NCBI RefSeq assembly: GCF_001598415.1
Contig: NZ_BCYX01000022.1
Span: forward strand, 1 to 64,000
Direction of reading: 5' to 3'
Source: Sphingomonas mali NBRC 15500
GTDB taxonomy: Bacteria > Pseudomonadota > Alphaproteobacteria > Sphingomonadales > Sphingomonadaceae
DNA: 64,000 bases
The position numbers were made by a program, and so were the translations under genes. The notes under the pieces were generated by a model. That model searched no databases. It saw only the letters and a program-made list of their open reading frames with translations, and was not told the DNA's origin. Positions 35,628-43,996 of this stretch are shown here, in pieces. Each line of letters starts with the position of its first letter. The first letter of the stretch is position 1.

Positions 35628-35656
35628 GGGCGGCCGCGCAAGCGGTCGCCCTTTTT
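35628..35656 (+). terminator. Rho-independent terminator of the ton operon
   Basis: GGGCGGCCGC pairs with GCGGTCGCCC across a 4-base loop (GCAA) and is followed by five T. It is 28 bases after the stop of the second exbD gene. Confidence 0.85.
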
Positions 35657-35719
35657 GTTGGCTGGTCAGCTGTAGGTGCCGTTCGAGTTAGGATTAGAAC
35701 CCGATAATCCGATCAGGCC

Positions 35720-36025
35720 CTAGCGCCGCGCGGCGTGGAGATAGTCGATCAATTCGCGGTTGATCGCGACACTCGCCAGCTCCGCGCCAATGCCGACATA
35801 CCCTTCGCGCCGCAACCGTTGGCGCACGTCGTTCACGGAGCGGCAGTCGCCTGATTGCGCCAATTGGATGCGCGTTCGATCGTCGTTAGTGGTTCGGACA
35901 TGGACTCGCTTAGGCGCGAATTCATCCTCATCCCACCAACATTCTGCGAGCGAATCGATTCTTCTCGCAATCGTTCTCGCTTTTTTCGTTTTTGCCGGTC
36001 TTGGTCCTGCTCGGCCGGCGAGCAA
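35720..36025 (-). CDS. Hypothetical protein downstream of dcd
   Basis: This is a frame of about 100 aa whose C-terminal part (TRIQLAQSGDCRSVNDVRQRLRREGYVGIGAELASVAINRELIDYLHAARR) looks like a real alpha-helical protein. The N-terminal part is poor: the only in-frame upstream start is a TTG at 36025, seven bases after the dcd stop, and the stretch KTKKART comes from an A-rich, terminator-like region. It may start later or be a decayed gene. No function recognised. Confidence 0.45.
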   Translation of the reverse strand: MLAGRAGPRPAKTKKARTIARRIDSLAECWWDEDEFAPKRVHVRTTNDDRTRIQLAQSGDCRSVNDVRQRLRREGYVGIGAELASVAINRELIDYLHAARR

Positions 36026-36031
36026 GGGCGC

Positions 36032-36586
36032 TCACAGACGCGGCAAGGTCACCCCGCGCTGTCCCATATATTTGCCCGCGCGGTCGGCGTAGCTTGTCTC
36101 GCACGGCTCGTTGCCCTGCAGGAACAGGAACTGGCACGCCCCTTCATTGGCGTAGATCTTGGCCGGCAGCGGCGTGGTGTTCGAGAATTCGAGCGTCACA
36201 TGGCCCTCCCATTCGGGCTCCAGCGGGGTGACGTTCACGATGATGCCGCAGCGCGCATAGGTCGACTTGCCCAGGCAGATCACCAGCACGTCGCGCGGCA
36301 CGCGGAAATATTCGACCGTGCGCGCCAGCGCGAAGCTGTTGGGCGGGATGATGCAGCAATCGGTCTTGCGGTCGACGAAGCTGTTCGCAGCGAAATCCTT
36401 GGGATCGACCGTCGCCGAATCGACGTTGGTGAAGATCTTGAACTCGTCGGCGACGCGCGCGTCATAGCCATAAGAAGACAGGCCGTAGCTGATGCAGCCC
36501 TCGCGCCGCTGTGCCTCGACGAATGGCTCGATCATGCCGTGCTGCGTTGCCTGCTCGCGAATCCAACGGTCGGAAAGGATCGCCAT
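36032..36586 (-). CDS. dcd: dCTP deaminase
   Basis: The product is 184 aa, the normal length. Family motifs are [20 protein letters not shown], the nucleotide-binding [31 protein letters not shown] with the catalytic glutamate, and the C-terminal [12 protein letters not shown]. It converts dCTP to dUTP, the main route to dTMP in this group. It is divergent from an exported protein gene at 36683. Confidence 0.95.
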   Translation of the reverse strand: MAILSDRWIREQATQHGMIEPFVEAQRREGCISYGLSSYGYDARVADEFKIFTNVDSATVDPKDFAANSFVDRKTDCCIIPPNSFALARTVEYFRVPRDVLVICLGKSTYARCGIIVNVTPLEPEWEGHVTLEFSNTTPLPAKIYANEGACQFLFLQGNEPCETSYADRAGKYMGQRGVTLPRL

Positions 36587-36682
36587 TATCTACTCCCTGT
36601 TCGCCCGCAGCTTTCGCGGCAATAAAGCGATCGGGCAAGAGGCGCGGTGTCAGGCGCCGGTGAAATCCACGGAGGCGACGGA

Positions 36683-37354
36683 ATGCGGATCGATCCCTCG
36701 CGCGCGATCGGCGCCTATGCGGCGGTGATGACATTGGCAGCGGCATGGTTAGCGCTGGCCGGGGTCGCGCCGGCGGTGACGAAATTCGACACGATCGACG
36801 TCCAGCGGATCAATGTACGCGAACCCGACGGAACGTTGCGGCTGGCGATCGCCAACCATGCGCTGATCCCCGGCATCGTCATCGGCGGCAGGGAATTTCC
36901 CCACCCTAACCGGCCCGAGGCGGGAATGATCTTCTACAACGATCAGGGTGACGAGAATGGCGGGCTGGTGTTCGATGGCGGGATCAAGAACGGCAAGCCG
37001 ACCAATGGCGGCAGCTTCACCTTTGATCGCTGGCATCAGGACCAGACTCTGCAACTGGTCAGCACCGAGGACGGCCACGATCGCCGCGCGGGGCTGGTGG
37101 TCAACGATCGTCCCGACGCGCCGATGGATATCGCGGCGGGGCTGCGGATGCGGGGCATGAAGCCAGGTCCCGAGCGTGACGCACTGATCGCGCGCGCCGG
37201 ATTGACCAGCGCAAGACGAGCATGGCTGGGCCGTAGCGAGGACGGCAGCGTTGCCTTGATACTCAGCGACCCGGCGGGGCGGCCGCGGCTGACGCTCGGC
37301 GTCGGCAATGACGGCGTTCCAAGTGTCGAGCTGCGCGACGCGGCCGGCAGGTGA
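36683..37354 (+). CDS. Membrane-anchored or exported protein of unknown function
   Basis: The product is 223 aa from the ATG at 36683, with ACGGAGGCGACGGA upstream. One hydrophobic segment (residues 9-32) may be a signal anchor. The rest is beta-rich and glycine-rich, with repeated patterns (NVREPDGTLRLAIAN, GLVVNDRPDAPMDIA, LILSDPAGRPRLTLGVGNDG) that read like strands around short turns. Proteins of this kind occur in sphingomonads; I know of no function. Divergent from dcd and convergent with cdd. Confidence 0.75.
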   Translation: MRIDPSRAIGAYAAVMTLAAAWLALAGVAPAVTKFDTIDVQRINVREPDGTLRLAIANHALIPGIVIGGREFPHPNRPEAGMIFYNDQGDENGGLVFDGGIKNGKPTNGGSFTFDRWHQDQTLQLVSTEDGHDRRAGLVVNDRPDAPMDIAAGLRMRGMKPGPERDALIARAGLTSARRAWLGRSEDGSVALILSDPAGRPRLTLGVGNDGVPSVELRDAAGR

Positions 37355-37395
37355 CACGGACGGTGCGGTAACTCGAGCCTTGAACGCGCGGAAGG

Positions 37396-37839
37396 TCAGA
37401 CGATCCCGAGATTCGCGGGCCCGAAAGCGTGGGGAAGGAGGTCGGACAAGGCATATTCGGCGATCGGGCCGCCCGTCAGCCCGGAGCACCACACCTTGAG
37501 GTCACGTTTCCCAGCCTGCGCCGCCTCGTTGAGGATCTGGCGGCAACGGCCGCATGGCAGAATTGGATCGACACCTTCCTTGCCCGTCATCCCGCCGACC
37601 ACGCCCACTGCGACGACATCGCGCATCCGCCCGTCGGCGCTCGCCTTGGCCACTGCCACCGTCTCGGCGCAGAGCGACAAGCCGTAGCTTGAATTCTCGA
37701 CATTGGCACCGGTGACGATGCTGCCGTCCGCCATTAGCAGCGCCGCGCCGACCGAGAAATGCGAATAGGGCGCCCAGGCATTGGCCGCCGCGCCACGCGC
37801 CGCCTCGATCAACAATTGGGCTGTGTCCACATCGTTCAT
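37396..37839 (-). CDS. cdd: Cytidine deaminase
   Basis: The product is 147 aa from the ATG at 37839, which overlaps the GH25 stop by four bases (ATGA). The zinc site is NVENSSYGLSLCAETVAVAKA (C and catalytic E) plus PCGRCRQILNE (two cysteines), as in the tetrameric class. It deaminates cytidine and deoxycytidine in pyrimidine salvage, matching the role of nearby dcd. Confidence 0.93.
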   Translation of the reverse strand: MNDVDTAQLLIEAARGAAANAWAPYSHFSVGAALLMADGSIVTGANVENSSYGLSLCAETVAVAKASADGRMRDVVAVGVVGGMTGKEGVDPILPCGRCRQILNEAAQAGKRDLKVWCSGLTGGPIAEYALSDLLPHAFGPANLGIV

Positions 37840-38507
37840 TTCGTCACCACGTCCCAATTGACCGGCCCCTCGACCCCATCGACACGCCGCATGTCGCTTG
37901 CCCGCCACATCCGCCACGGCCGCGCCGCGTAATCGGGCGGGAAGAAGTTCTGTGCGCTCCAGATGGGGCGGTCGAGCGCTGACGTCACGTCATAATTCGC
38001 TTCGAACCGCTTCGATACGAGCAACAATACGGGGCGCTCGGTATGCGCCTCGACCATGATGATGAAGCGTTTGAGTTCTTCCAGCACGACATCGCGCGAT
38101 GGCCGGTCGTTGCACCCGTCGATGAAATCAATCGCCACTGCCGGCGGCAATGCGTCGTCGGTCTTGGGTACAGTGGTGTTGAAATTGTTCGCCTGGTCGG
38201 CGGCGAGCCGGCACGGCGACCAGGCGTGGATCGCGCCGCGGCGCATTCCGGCGTCCGCGATGCCGCGCCAATTGTCCTCGAACCGCGTGTCACGGTCGCC
38301 GCCCTGGGTCGCGCGGGCATAGCCGAAATCGGCGCCGGCCGCCTTGACCGCATTCCAGTCGACCGCGCCATTGGCGTCCGACACGTCGACGCCCTGGAAC
38401 TGATAATCGCTCGCCGATGGCCGCCAGTCGCGCGCGACCAGGTAAAGCGCGCCCGCCAGCGCGAGCATCGCGACCCCCAGGCCGACCGGTAATGCGAACC
38501 GCGGCAT
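37836..38507 (-). CDS. GH25-family lysozyme-like protein
   Basis: The product is 223 aa from the ATG at 38507, which overlaps the UPF0262 stop by one base. An N-terminal membrane anchor or signal (ALPVGLGVAMLALAGALYLVA) is followed by a GH25 barrel: FQGVDVSDANGAVDWNAVKAAGADFGYARATQGG with the first catalytic aspartate, AVAIDFIDGC, and PVLLLVSKRFEANYDV. GH25 enzymes cut the MurNAc-GlcNAc bond of peptidoglycan. It would act in the periplasm. The YAR-A-TQGG segment replaces the usual FVYIKATEG. Confidence 0.85.
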   Translation of the reverse strand: MPRFALPVGLGVAMLALAGALYLVARDWRPSASDYQFQGVDVSDANGAVDWNAVKAAGADFGYARATQGGDRDTRFEDNWRGIADAGMRRGAIHAWSPCRLAADQANNFNTTVPKTDDALPPAVAIDFIDGCNDRPSRDVVLEELKRFIIMVEAHTERPVLLLVSKRFEANYDVTSALDRPIWSAQNFFPPDYAARPWRMWRASDMRRVDGVEGPVNWDVVTK

Positions 38508-38989
38508 CACGCGCGGATGTGCAGCACGCAGATCAGCGTGAACAGTCGCCGCGCGGTGTTGAAATCGACTTCTATCTTGCCCCCCAGCCGCTCCTTCAGG
38601 AGCTCGGCGGCATCATTGTGGATGCCGCGCCGGGCCATGTCCACCGTCTCGATCTGCTGCGGCGTGGCGTTGCGGATGGCTTCGTAATAGCTGTCGCAGA
38701 TCGCGAAATAATCCTTGATCGGGCGCCTGAGCGTGCCGAGCGAGAGGATTAACGTTTCGAGCGGCGAGCCGTCCTCGCGTGACAGCGCGAGCACGAGCCG
38801 GCCCTCCTCGACCCCGAGATGGAGGAGGTAGGGGCCGGCATAGCCGTCGGGATAGTCGCGCAACGGGCGGAAACTATTGTCCTCGAGCAGATCGAAGATC
38901 GCGATGCGGCGTTCCTGTTCGACGTCCGCACTGCGCCACACGATCGTGCGGTCGTCGAGTGCGATGTCCTTGATGCGATGATCCGCCAC
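38507..38989 (-). CDS. UPF0262 family protein
   Basis: The product is 160 aa, usual for UPF0262, from a GTG at 38989. Family segments: RIKDIALDDRTIVWRSADVEQERRIAIFDLLEDN, LHLGVEEGRLVLALSRED, RPIKDYFAICDSYYEAIRN and ETVDMARRGIHNDAAELLKERL. Restricted largely to alphaproteobacteria; function unknown. It begins an operon with GH25 and cdd and is divergent from dnaB across a gap containing two DnaA boxes. Confidence 0.9.
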   Translation of the reverse strand: MADHRIKDIALDDRTIVWRSADVEQERRIAIFDLLEDNSFRPLRDYPDGYAGPYLLHLGVEEGRLVLALSREDGSPLETLILSLGTLRRPIKDYFAICDSYYEAIRNATPQQIETVDMARRGIHNDAAELLKERLGGKIEVDFNTARRLFTLICVLHIRA

Positions 38990-38998
38990 AGACCGCGC

Positions 38999-39026
38999 TT
39001 ATCCCCATCCAATGCGATTATCCACA
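38999..39026. promoter_or_regulatory. Two DnaA boxes in the UPF0262/dnaB gap
   Basis: TTATCCCCA at 38999-39007 and TTATCCACA (exact consensus) at 39018-39026 have the same orientation, 19 bases apart start to start. They lie 47 bases before the dnaB ATG and ten bases before the UPF0262 start codon, so DnaA could set the level of the replicative helicase. Confidence 0.7.
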
Positions 39027-39072
39027 GCGCTGCTGGCTTTGTGGCGGCGAGGGAGTGGCGTAGAAGGGCGCC

Positions 39073-40581
39073 ATGGCGACAGCGATTCATTCCTTGCCGG
39101 GGGCGGAGACGCCCTCGCTCCCGCAGAACGTCGAAGCGGAGGCCGCGTTGCTCGGCGCGATGATGATCGACAACCGTATCGCCGAAGAGATCGACAAGCT
39201 CACCCCCGATCACTTCTTCGAGCCGCTCCACGGGCGGATTTTCGGCGCGATCAAGAAAATGGTCGATGCCCAGATGCCGGCGACGCCGGTCAGCTTGCGC
39301 CCGATGTTCGAAGCCGATCCGGCGATGAAGGAACTGGGCGGGCCGGGTTATCTGGCGCGGCTGACCGGATCGGGCGCGGGGCTGATCGGCGCGCGGCAAT
39401 TCGCGCAGCAGATCTATGACCTGGCGCTGCTCAGGACACTGGTCGGGGTCGGCCGCGAGCTGGTCGACAAGGCGATGGACACGTCGCAAGAGGTTAATCC
39501 GCGCGCGCAGATCGAGGCGGCCGAGGAGGAATTGTTCAAGGTTGCCGGTGACGGCGGCAGCGAAGCGTCGGTCAAGACGTTCGCCCAGGCCTCGACCTTG
39601 GCGGTCGCGATGGCGGACCGCGCGCTCAATTCGGGCGGCGGCGTGTCGGGGGTGACCACCGGGCTTAGTTCGATCAATGCCAAGATGGGCGGCTTTCACC
39701 GGTCCGACCTGATCATCCTCGCCGGGCGACCGGGTATGGGCAAGACCTCGCTCGCCACCAATATCGCGTTCAACGCGGCCCAGCGCTACATGCAGGACGA
39801 GCAGGACGGGATCGACCCCAAGCAGCGAATCGGCGCCAAGGTCGCGTTTTTCAGCCTCGAAATGTCGGCCGATCAGTTGGCCACGCGTGTGTTGGCCGAG
39901 CAATCGCGCATCTCGAGCCAGGAACTGCGGATGGGCAAGATCAGCCAGGCCGACATGGATCGGCTCGTAGTGACCGCTGGCGAATTGCAGAACCTGCCAT
40001 TCGTGATCGACGACACAGCGGGTCTCACGATCGGCCAGCTTCATACCCGCATGCGGCGGCTGCAGCGGCGGCATGGCGAGAACGGGATCGGCATGGTGGT
40101 GGTCGATTACCTGCAATTGCTGTCGGGCAGCGGTTCGCGGGCGAGCGACAATCGCGTGCAGGAGATTTCGGAGATCAGCCGCGGGTTGAAGACGCTGGCC
40201 AAGGATCTCAACGTGCCGGTGCTGGCGCTGTCCCAGCTCAGCCGTCAGGTCGAAAGCCGCGAGGACAAGCGCCCGCAATTGAGCGATCTGCGCGAATCGG
40301 GATCGATCGAGCAGGACGCAGACGTCGTGCTGTTCGTCTATCGCGAGGATTATTATGTCGCGGCCAAAGAGCCCAAGAAACCAGTCGACGGCGACGACGC
40401 CAAGGTGTTCGAGGACTATACGAGGTGGGGTCAGGAAATGGAGCGTGTCCATGGACTGGCCGAGCTGATCGTCGCGAAGCAGCGCCACGGATCGACCGGT
40501 AAGGTCATCCTGCGGTTTGAACCGCAATATACGTTGTTCAGCGATTATGCTGGCGATTATTCGAGCCCGGATTACGAATAA
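39073..40581 (+). CDS. dnaB: Replicative DNA helicase DnaB
   Basis: The product is 502 aa. The N-terminal domain (NVEAEAALLGAMMIDN, EEIDKLTPDHFFEPLHGRIFGAI) is followed by the RecA-like motor: Walker A GRPGMGKTSLATN, FFSLEMSADQLATR, Walker B VVVDYLQLLSG, VLALSQLSRQVESREDKRPQLSDLRESGSIEQDADVVLF. It unwinds DNA 5' to 3' at the replication fork as a hexamer. The start is ATG 39073 after GAAGGGCGCC. Confidence 0.97.
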   Translation: MATAIHSLPGAETPSLPQNVEAEAALLGAMMIDNRIAEEIDKLTPDHFFEPLHGRIFGAIKKMVDAQMPATPVSLRPMFEADPAMKELGGPGYLARLTGSGAGLIGARQFAQQIYDLALLRTLVGVGRELVDKAMDTSQEVNPRAQIEAAEEELFKVAGDGGSEASVKTFAQASTLAVAMADRALNSGGGVSGVTTGLSSINAKMGGFHRSDLIILAGRPGMGKTSLATNIAFNAAQRYMQDEQDGIDPKQRIGAKVAFFSLEMSADQLATRVLAEQSRISSQELRMGKISQADMDRLVVTAGELQNLPFVIDDTAGLTIGQLHTRMRRLQRRHGENGIGMVVVDYLQLLSGSGSRASDNRVQEISEISRGLKTLAKDLNVPVLALSQLSRQVESREDKRPQLSDLRESGSIEQDADVVLFVYREDYYVAAKEPKKPVDGDDAKVFEDYTRWGQEMERVHGLAELIVAKQRHGSTGKVILRFEPQYTLFSDYAGDYSSPDYE

Positions 40582-40583
40582 TC

Positions 40584-40659
40584 CGTCATCCCGGCGAAGG
40601 CCGGGATCGCGGGCCGTATCGCACATTCGCCAGCGGCCCCGGCCTGCGCCGGGGCGACG
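40584..40659. repeat. Two-hairpin intergenic repeat (GTCATCCC type)
   Basis: The left hairpin ATCCCGGC-gaa-GGCCGGGAT and right hairpin CCCCGGC-ctgc-GCCGGGG are inverted relatives of each other. It begins three bases after the dnaB stop and ends four bases before the cysH stop, exactly filling a convergent gap, so it probably serves as terminator for both. Confidence 0.75.
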
Positions 40660-40663
40660 ATCT

Positions 40664-41422
40664 TCAGAAAACCGGCTCCTCGCCTGGCTTTTCCGGCACA
40701 TGGATTCCGCATTCGGTCTTTTCCCACCCGCGCCAGCGGCCCGCGCGGGGATCCTCACCCGGCAGCACTTTCGACGTGCACGGCTGGCAGCCGATCGAGG
40801 GGTAGCCCTCGGCCTCGAGCGGGTGGCGGGGCAGATCGTGTTCGGCGAAATAGGCCTCGAGGTCGGCCTTCACCCAGTCGCCCAGCGGATTGACCTTGAG
40901 CCGGCCATCCTCGATCTCGAACCGCGCGATGTTCTGGCGGGTTTGCGACTGGAATGCCTTGCGGCCTGAAATCCAGCTGTCGAGCCCGGCCTTGGCGCGC
41001 TTCAGCGGCTCGACCTTGCGGATCTCGCAGCAGCCGTCGGGGTCGTAGGACCAGCGCAATTCCTGCGCGTCCTTGGCGGCCAGCACGACCGGATCGGGCT
41101 TGACCGTACGGCTGTCGGAAAGTCCGAAGGTCGCCATCAGAAGATCGCGATAGTCGAGCGTTTCCGGGAACATCTTGAGCGTGTCGACGAACACCACCGG
41201 TGTCGCCGGATTGGCCCGCGCGATGAGGTGGAGCAGCACCGCGCTCTCGGTGCCGAACGACGACACCACCGCCGTGTTACCGAGGATCCCTTCGGCAAAC
41301 AGCGCCTTCAGCATATCGAGCGTGTCGACCCCGGCGAAGCGCGCATTGAGCGCATCCGCATCGGCCTGGGTAAAGGCCGGGGAGGTGTCGATCACATCGA
41401 TCTTGCGCAGTGCTTCACCCAT
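40664..41422 (-). CDS. cysH: Phosphoadenylyl/adenylyl-sulfate reductase
   Basis: The product is 252 aa from the ATG at 41422. It reduces APS (or PAPS) to sulfite. The paired cysteines GCCEIRKVEPL and the second pair IGCQPCTSKVLPGEDPRAGRW bind a [4Fe-4S] cluster, which marks the APS-reducing bacterial type, and the C-terminal ECGIHVPEK carries the catalytic cysteine. It is the last gene of the operon cobA-DUF2849-cysI-DUF934-cysH and overlaps DUF934 by eight bases. Confidence 0.93.
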   Translation of the reverse strand: MGEALRKIDVIDTSPAFTQADADALNARFAGVDTLDMLKALFAEGILGNTAVVSSFGTESAVLLHLIARANPATPVVFVDTLKMFPETLDYRDLLMATFGLSDSRTVKPDPVVLAAKDAQELRWSYDPDGCCEIRKVEPLKRAKAGLDSWISGRKAFQSQTRQNIARFEIEDGRLKVNPLGDWVKADLEAYFAEHDLPRHPLEAEGYPSIGCQPCTSKVLPGEDPRAGRWRGWEKTECGIHVPEKPGEEPVF

Positions 41423-41840
41423 GCCGCAGCTTCCATACCGGCACCGCGCCGTCGGCGGCGGTCTGGTAGCGATATTGATAGCGGTTGAGGCTCGCCTCCA
41501 GCACCGCCGGATCGATCGGCGCATTGGGGGCAAAGCCGTCGAAGCCGCAGCGGCGCATATGGTCGATCTGGTCGACCAGCACGTCGCCGGTGGCGCGAAG
41601 CTCGCCTTTATAGCCCGCCTCACGCAGGATCTGCGCCGACGAATAGCCGCGGCCGTCGCGGAAGCGCGGAAAGTCGATCTCGATCAGCGAGATATGGTCG
41701 AGGTGCGGGAGCAGGGCGCGCGCGTCCTCGCCGGCCTCTAGCCGCACCGCCGAGGAATTCGACTGGTCGAGGAACGCATCGAGCGTGACCGCGGGCTCTT
41801 CGGCCGGATCGTCGTCGCGGAAGCGCAGCGGATCACCCAT
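41415..41840 (-). CDS. DUF934 domain protein of the sulfate-reduction operon
   Basis: The product is 141 aa from the ATG at 41840. DUF934 landmarks are LLPHLDHISLIEIDFPRFRDGRGYSSAQILREAGYKGELRATGDVLVDQIDHMRRCGFDGF and a C-terminal YQYRYQTAAD. It overlaps cysI by eight bases and cysH by eight bases. DUF934 proteins regularly lie between sulfite reductase and CysH in alpha- and gammaproteobacteria; an electron-transfer or assembly role is assumed but unproven. Confidence 0.9.
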   Translation of the reverse strand: MGDPLRFRDDDPAEEPAVTLDAFLDQSNSSAVRLEAGEDARALLPHLDHISLIEIDFPRFRDGRGYSSAQILREAGYKGELRATGDVLVDQIDHMRRCGFDGFAPNAPIDPAVLEASLNRYQYRYQTAADGAVPVWKLRHG

Positions 41841-43467
41841 AAATCGCCTCCTTGAACGGATCGAAGCCGACGCGGCGATAGGTGTCGAGGAATCGTTCGC
41901 CCTCGTCGCGCAGCTCGAGATATTTGTCGGTGACGCGCTCGACCGCGTCGACGATGCCGTCCTCGTTGAAGCCGGGGCCGGTGATCTTGCCGAGGCTGGC
42001 ATCTTCCGCGCCCGAGCCGCCGAGCAGCAGCTGGTAATTCTCGGTGCCTTTCTTATCGACACCGAGGATGCCGATATGGCCGGCATGGTGATGCCCGCAG
42101 GCGTTGATGCAGCCCGAAATCTTGAGTTTCAACTCGCCCAACTCGCGCTGGCGGCCGAGATCGGCGAAGCGCGTCGCGATCTTTTGCGCGACCGGAATCG
42201 ACCGCGCATTGGCCAGGCTGCAATAATCGAGCCCCGGGCAGGCGATGATGTCGCTGATCAGGTCGAGATTGGCGGTCGCCAGCCCAGCCGCGTCGAGCGT
42301 CTGCCATAGCGCGTAGAGATCGGCCTTGCGCACGTGCGGCAGGACGATGTTCTGCGCATGCGTCACGCGGAGTTCGTCGAAACTGTAGCGCTCGGCGAGG
42401 TCGGCCATCAGCTCGATCTGCTCGGCGGTGGCGTCGCCGGGGATGCCACCGACCGGCTTCAGGCTGATATTGACGATGGCATAGCCTGGCGCCTTGTGCG
42501 CCTTGACGTTCTGGTCGAGCCAAACCGCGAAATCGGGATCGCTGCGGTCGAGTTCTTCGCTCAGCCCCGTCTCGAACGGCGGCGGCGCGAAATAAGCGGC
42601 GATGCGGTCGAATTCCTCGCGCGGAACGTTGGTGCCGTTCTGCAGGATATGCTGCCACTCGGCCTCGACCTGGCGCGTGAATTCCTCCTGGCCGAGGTCG
42701 TGGACCAGGATCTTGATCCGCTGTTTGTGGATATTGTCGCGGCGCCCGTTGCGGTTCCACACGCGTAGCGCCGCCTCGATATAGCTGAACAGGTCGTCGG
42801 CGGGCAGGAACTCGCGGATCAACGGCGCGACGAACGGCGTGCGGCCCATGCCGCCGCCGATATAGACTTCGAAGCCGAGCTCGCCGGCCGGGTTCTTGAC
42901 CAGCTTGAGCCCGATATCATGCAGCCGGATCGCGGCGCGATCCTCGCCGGCCGCGGTCACCGCGATCTTGAACTTGCGGGGCAAATAGCTGAATTCGGGG
43001 TGGAAGGTGGTCGCCTGGCGGATCAACTCTGCCCAGGGACGGGGGTCGCACACTTCGTCCGCCGCGGCGCCGGCATATTGATCAGACGACAGGTTGCGGA
43101 TGCTTTCGCCCGACGTCTGGATCGCGTGCATCTCGACCGTCGCGAGATCGGCGAGGATGTCGGGGGCCTGTTCGAGCTTGATCCAATTGTACTGGACGTT
43201 CTGGCGCGTGGTGAAGTGGCCGTATCCGCGGTCGTACTTGCGCGCGATATGCCCCAGCATCCGCATCTGGCGGCTGTCGAGCGTGCCATAGGGAATGGCG
43301 ACGCGCAGCATGTACGCGTGCAGCTGAAGGTAGAGCCCGTTCTTGAGCCGCAACGGCTTGAACTGGTCATCGGTCAGCTGCCCGGCGAGCCGGCGGCGCG
43401 CCTGGTCGCGGAATTCCTCGACACGGGCGTCGACGATCGACTGATCGTATTTGTCGTAGCGGTACAT
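41833..43467 (-). CDS. cysI: Nitrite/sulfite reductase (assimilatory, siroheme)
   Basis: The product is 544 aa, the ferredoxin/NADPH-sulfite-reductase hemoprotein type. The siroheme/[4Fe-4S] ligands are in ACPGLDYC (C-x5-C) and SGCINACGHHH (C-x3-C). Substrate-side segments such as GYGHFTTRQNVQYNW are conserved. It reduces sulfite to sulfide with six electrons. CobA upstream supplies its siroheme precursor. The gene is separated from DUF2849 by a 232-base repeat-filled gap. Confidence 0.93.
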   Translation of the reverse strand: MYRYDKYDQSIVDARVEEFRDQARRRLAGQLTDDQFKPLRLKNGLYLQLHAYMLRVAIPYGTLDSRQMRMLGHIARKYDRGYGHFTTRQNVQYNWIKLEQAPDILADLATVEMHAIQTSGESIRNLSSDQYAGAAADEVCDPRPWAELIRQATTFHPEFSYLPRKFKIAVTAAGEDRAAIRLHDIGLKLVKNPAGELGFEVYIGGGMGRTPFVAPLIREFLPADDLFSYIEAALRVWNRNGRRDNIHKQRIKILVHDLGQEEFTRQVEAEWQHILQNGTNVPREEFDRIAAYFAPPPFETGLSEELDRSDPDFAVWLDQNVKAHKAPGYAIVNISLKPVGGIPGDATAEQIELMADLAERYSFDELRVTHAQNIVLPHVRKADLYALWQTLDAAGLATANLDLISDIIACPGLDYCSLANARSIPVAQKIATRFADLGRQRELGELKLKISGCINACGHHHAGHIGILGVDKKGTENYQLLLGGSGAEDASLGKITGPGFNEDGIVDAVERVTDKYLELRDEGERFLDTYRRVGFDPFKEAIYG

Positions 43468-43490
43468 CAGTAGGTGGCCCTGATTTGATT

Positions 43491-43695
43491 CACGCGGAGG
43501 CGCGGAGGCGCGGAGATTTTGCTCGCACGAAGACGCGAAGGCGCGAAGGAGGATGGATCGAATGCGCGCGCGTGCGCGCCATCATTGCATGTCCCGGAGC
43601 GATGAAGGGCTGCTGAAGCAGCCGGGCGAAACATCTCCGCGTCCTCCGCGCCTCCGCGCGAAAAAACTCTTCGTGTCTTCGTGTCTTCGTGCGCG
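43491..43695. repeat. Complex interleaved inverted repeat inside the sulfate operon
   Basis: Arm A (43491-43515) is a cgcggaggcgcggag run; arm B (43525-43548) is acgaag/gcgaag units. Arm A' (43635-43660) and arm B' (43669-43695) are their reverse complements, but in the order A-B-A'-B', so both pairs cannot fold as simple nested hairpins. In between are an alternating GC tract (43563-43578) and a perfect GGCTGC-tgaa-GCAGCC hairpin (43608-43623). No coding potential is seen. Confidence 0.7.
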
Positions 43696-43699
43696 AAAA

Positions 43700-43996
43700 T
43701 CATATTACCCAGCTCCCCGCATTCGGATCACTCGGCTTGAGCGTCAACTCGGGCCGCACGGTCGGCCCGAGCGCGCGAATGCGGTCCTTGATGTGCGCGG
43801 GGCGCGGGCCCTCGGGAGTCTCGGTCGCGTCGAGGATATAGCCGCCGTTGACGCGGCAAGCGCCGTCTTCGGCGTGCAGGATCGCCTCACCCTTATCCCC
43901 GACGTCCACGGCGTCCTCGACATGGCGCGACCAGCCACTGCCGGTCCACCAGATCACGTCGCCCGTCGGAAGGTCGTTACCGGTCAAGATCTTCAC
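43700..43996 (-). CDS. DUF2849 domain protein
   Basis: The product is 98 aa. DUF2849 features: MKILTGNDLPTGDVIWWTGSGWS, the segment DKGEAILHAEDG and YILDATETPEGPRPAHIKDRIRA. These small proteins almost always lie between siroheme synthase/CobA and cysI in alphaproteobacteria, and a role in sulfite reductase function is inferred. It overlaps cobA by four bases. Confidence 0.88.
   Translation of the reverse strand: MKILTGNDLPTGDVIWWTGSGWSRHVEDAVDVGDKGEAILHAEDGACRVNGGYILDATETPEGPRPAHIKDRIRALGPTVRPELTLKPSDPNAGSWVI

Noticed and set aside
38749..40758. A 669-codon open frame on the minus strand
   Set aside because: It is opposite dnaB with intact Walker motifs and runs into UPF0262. Antisense artefact.
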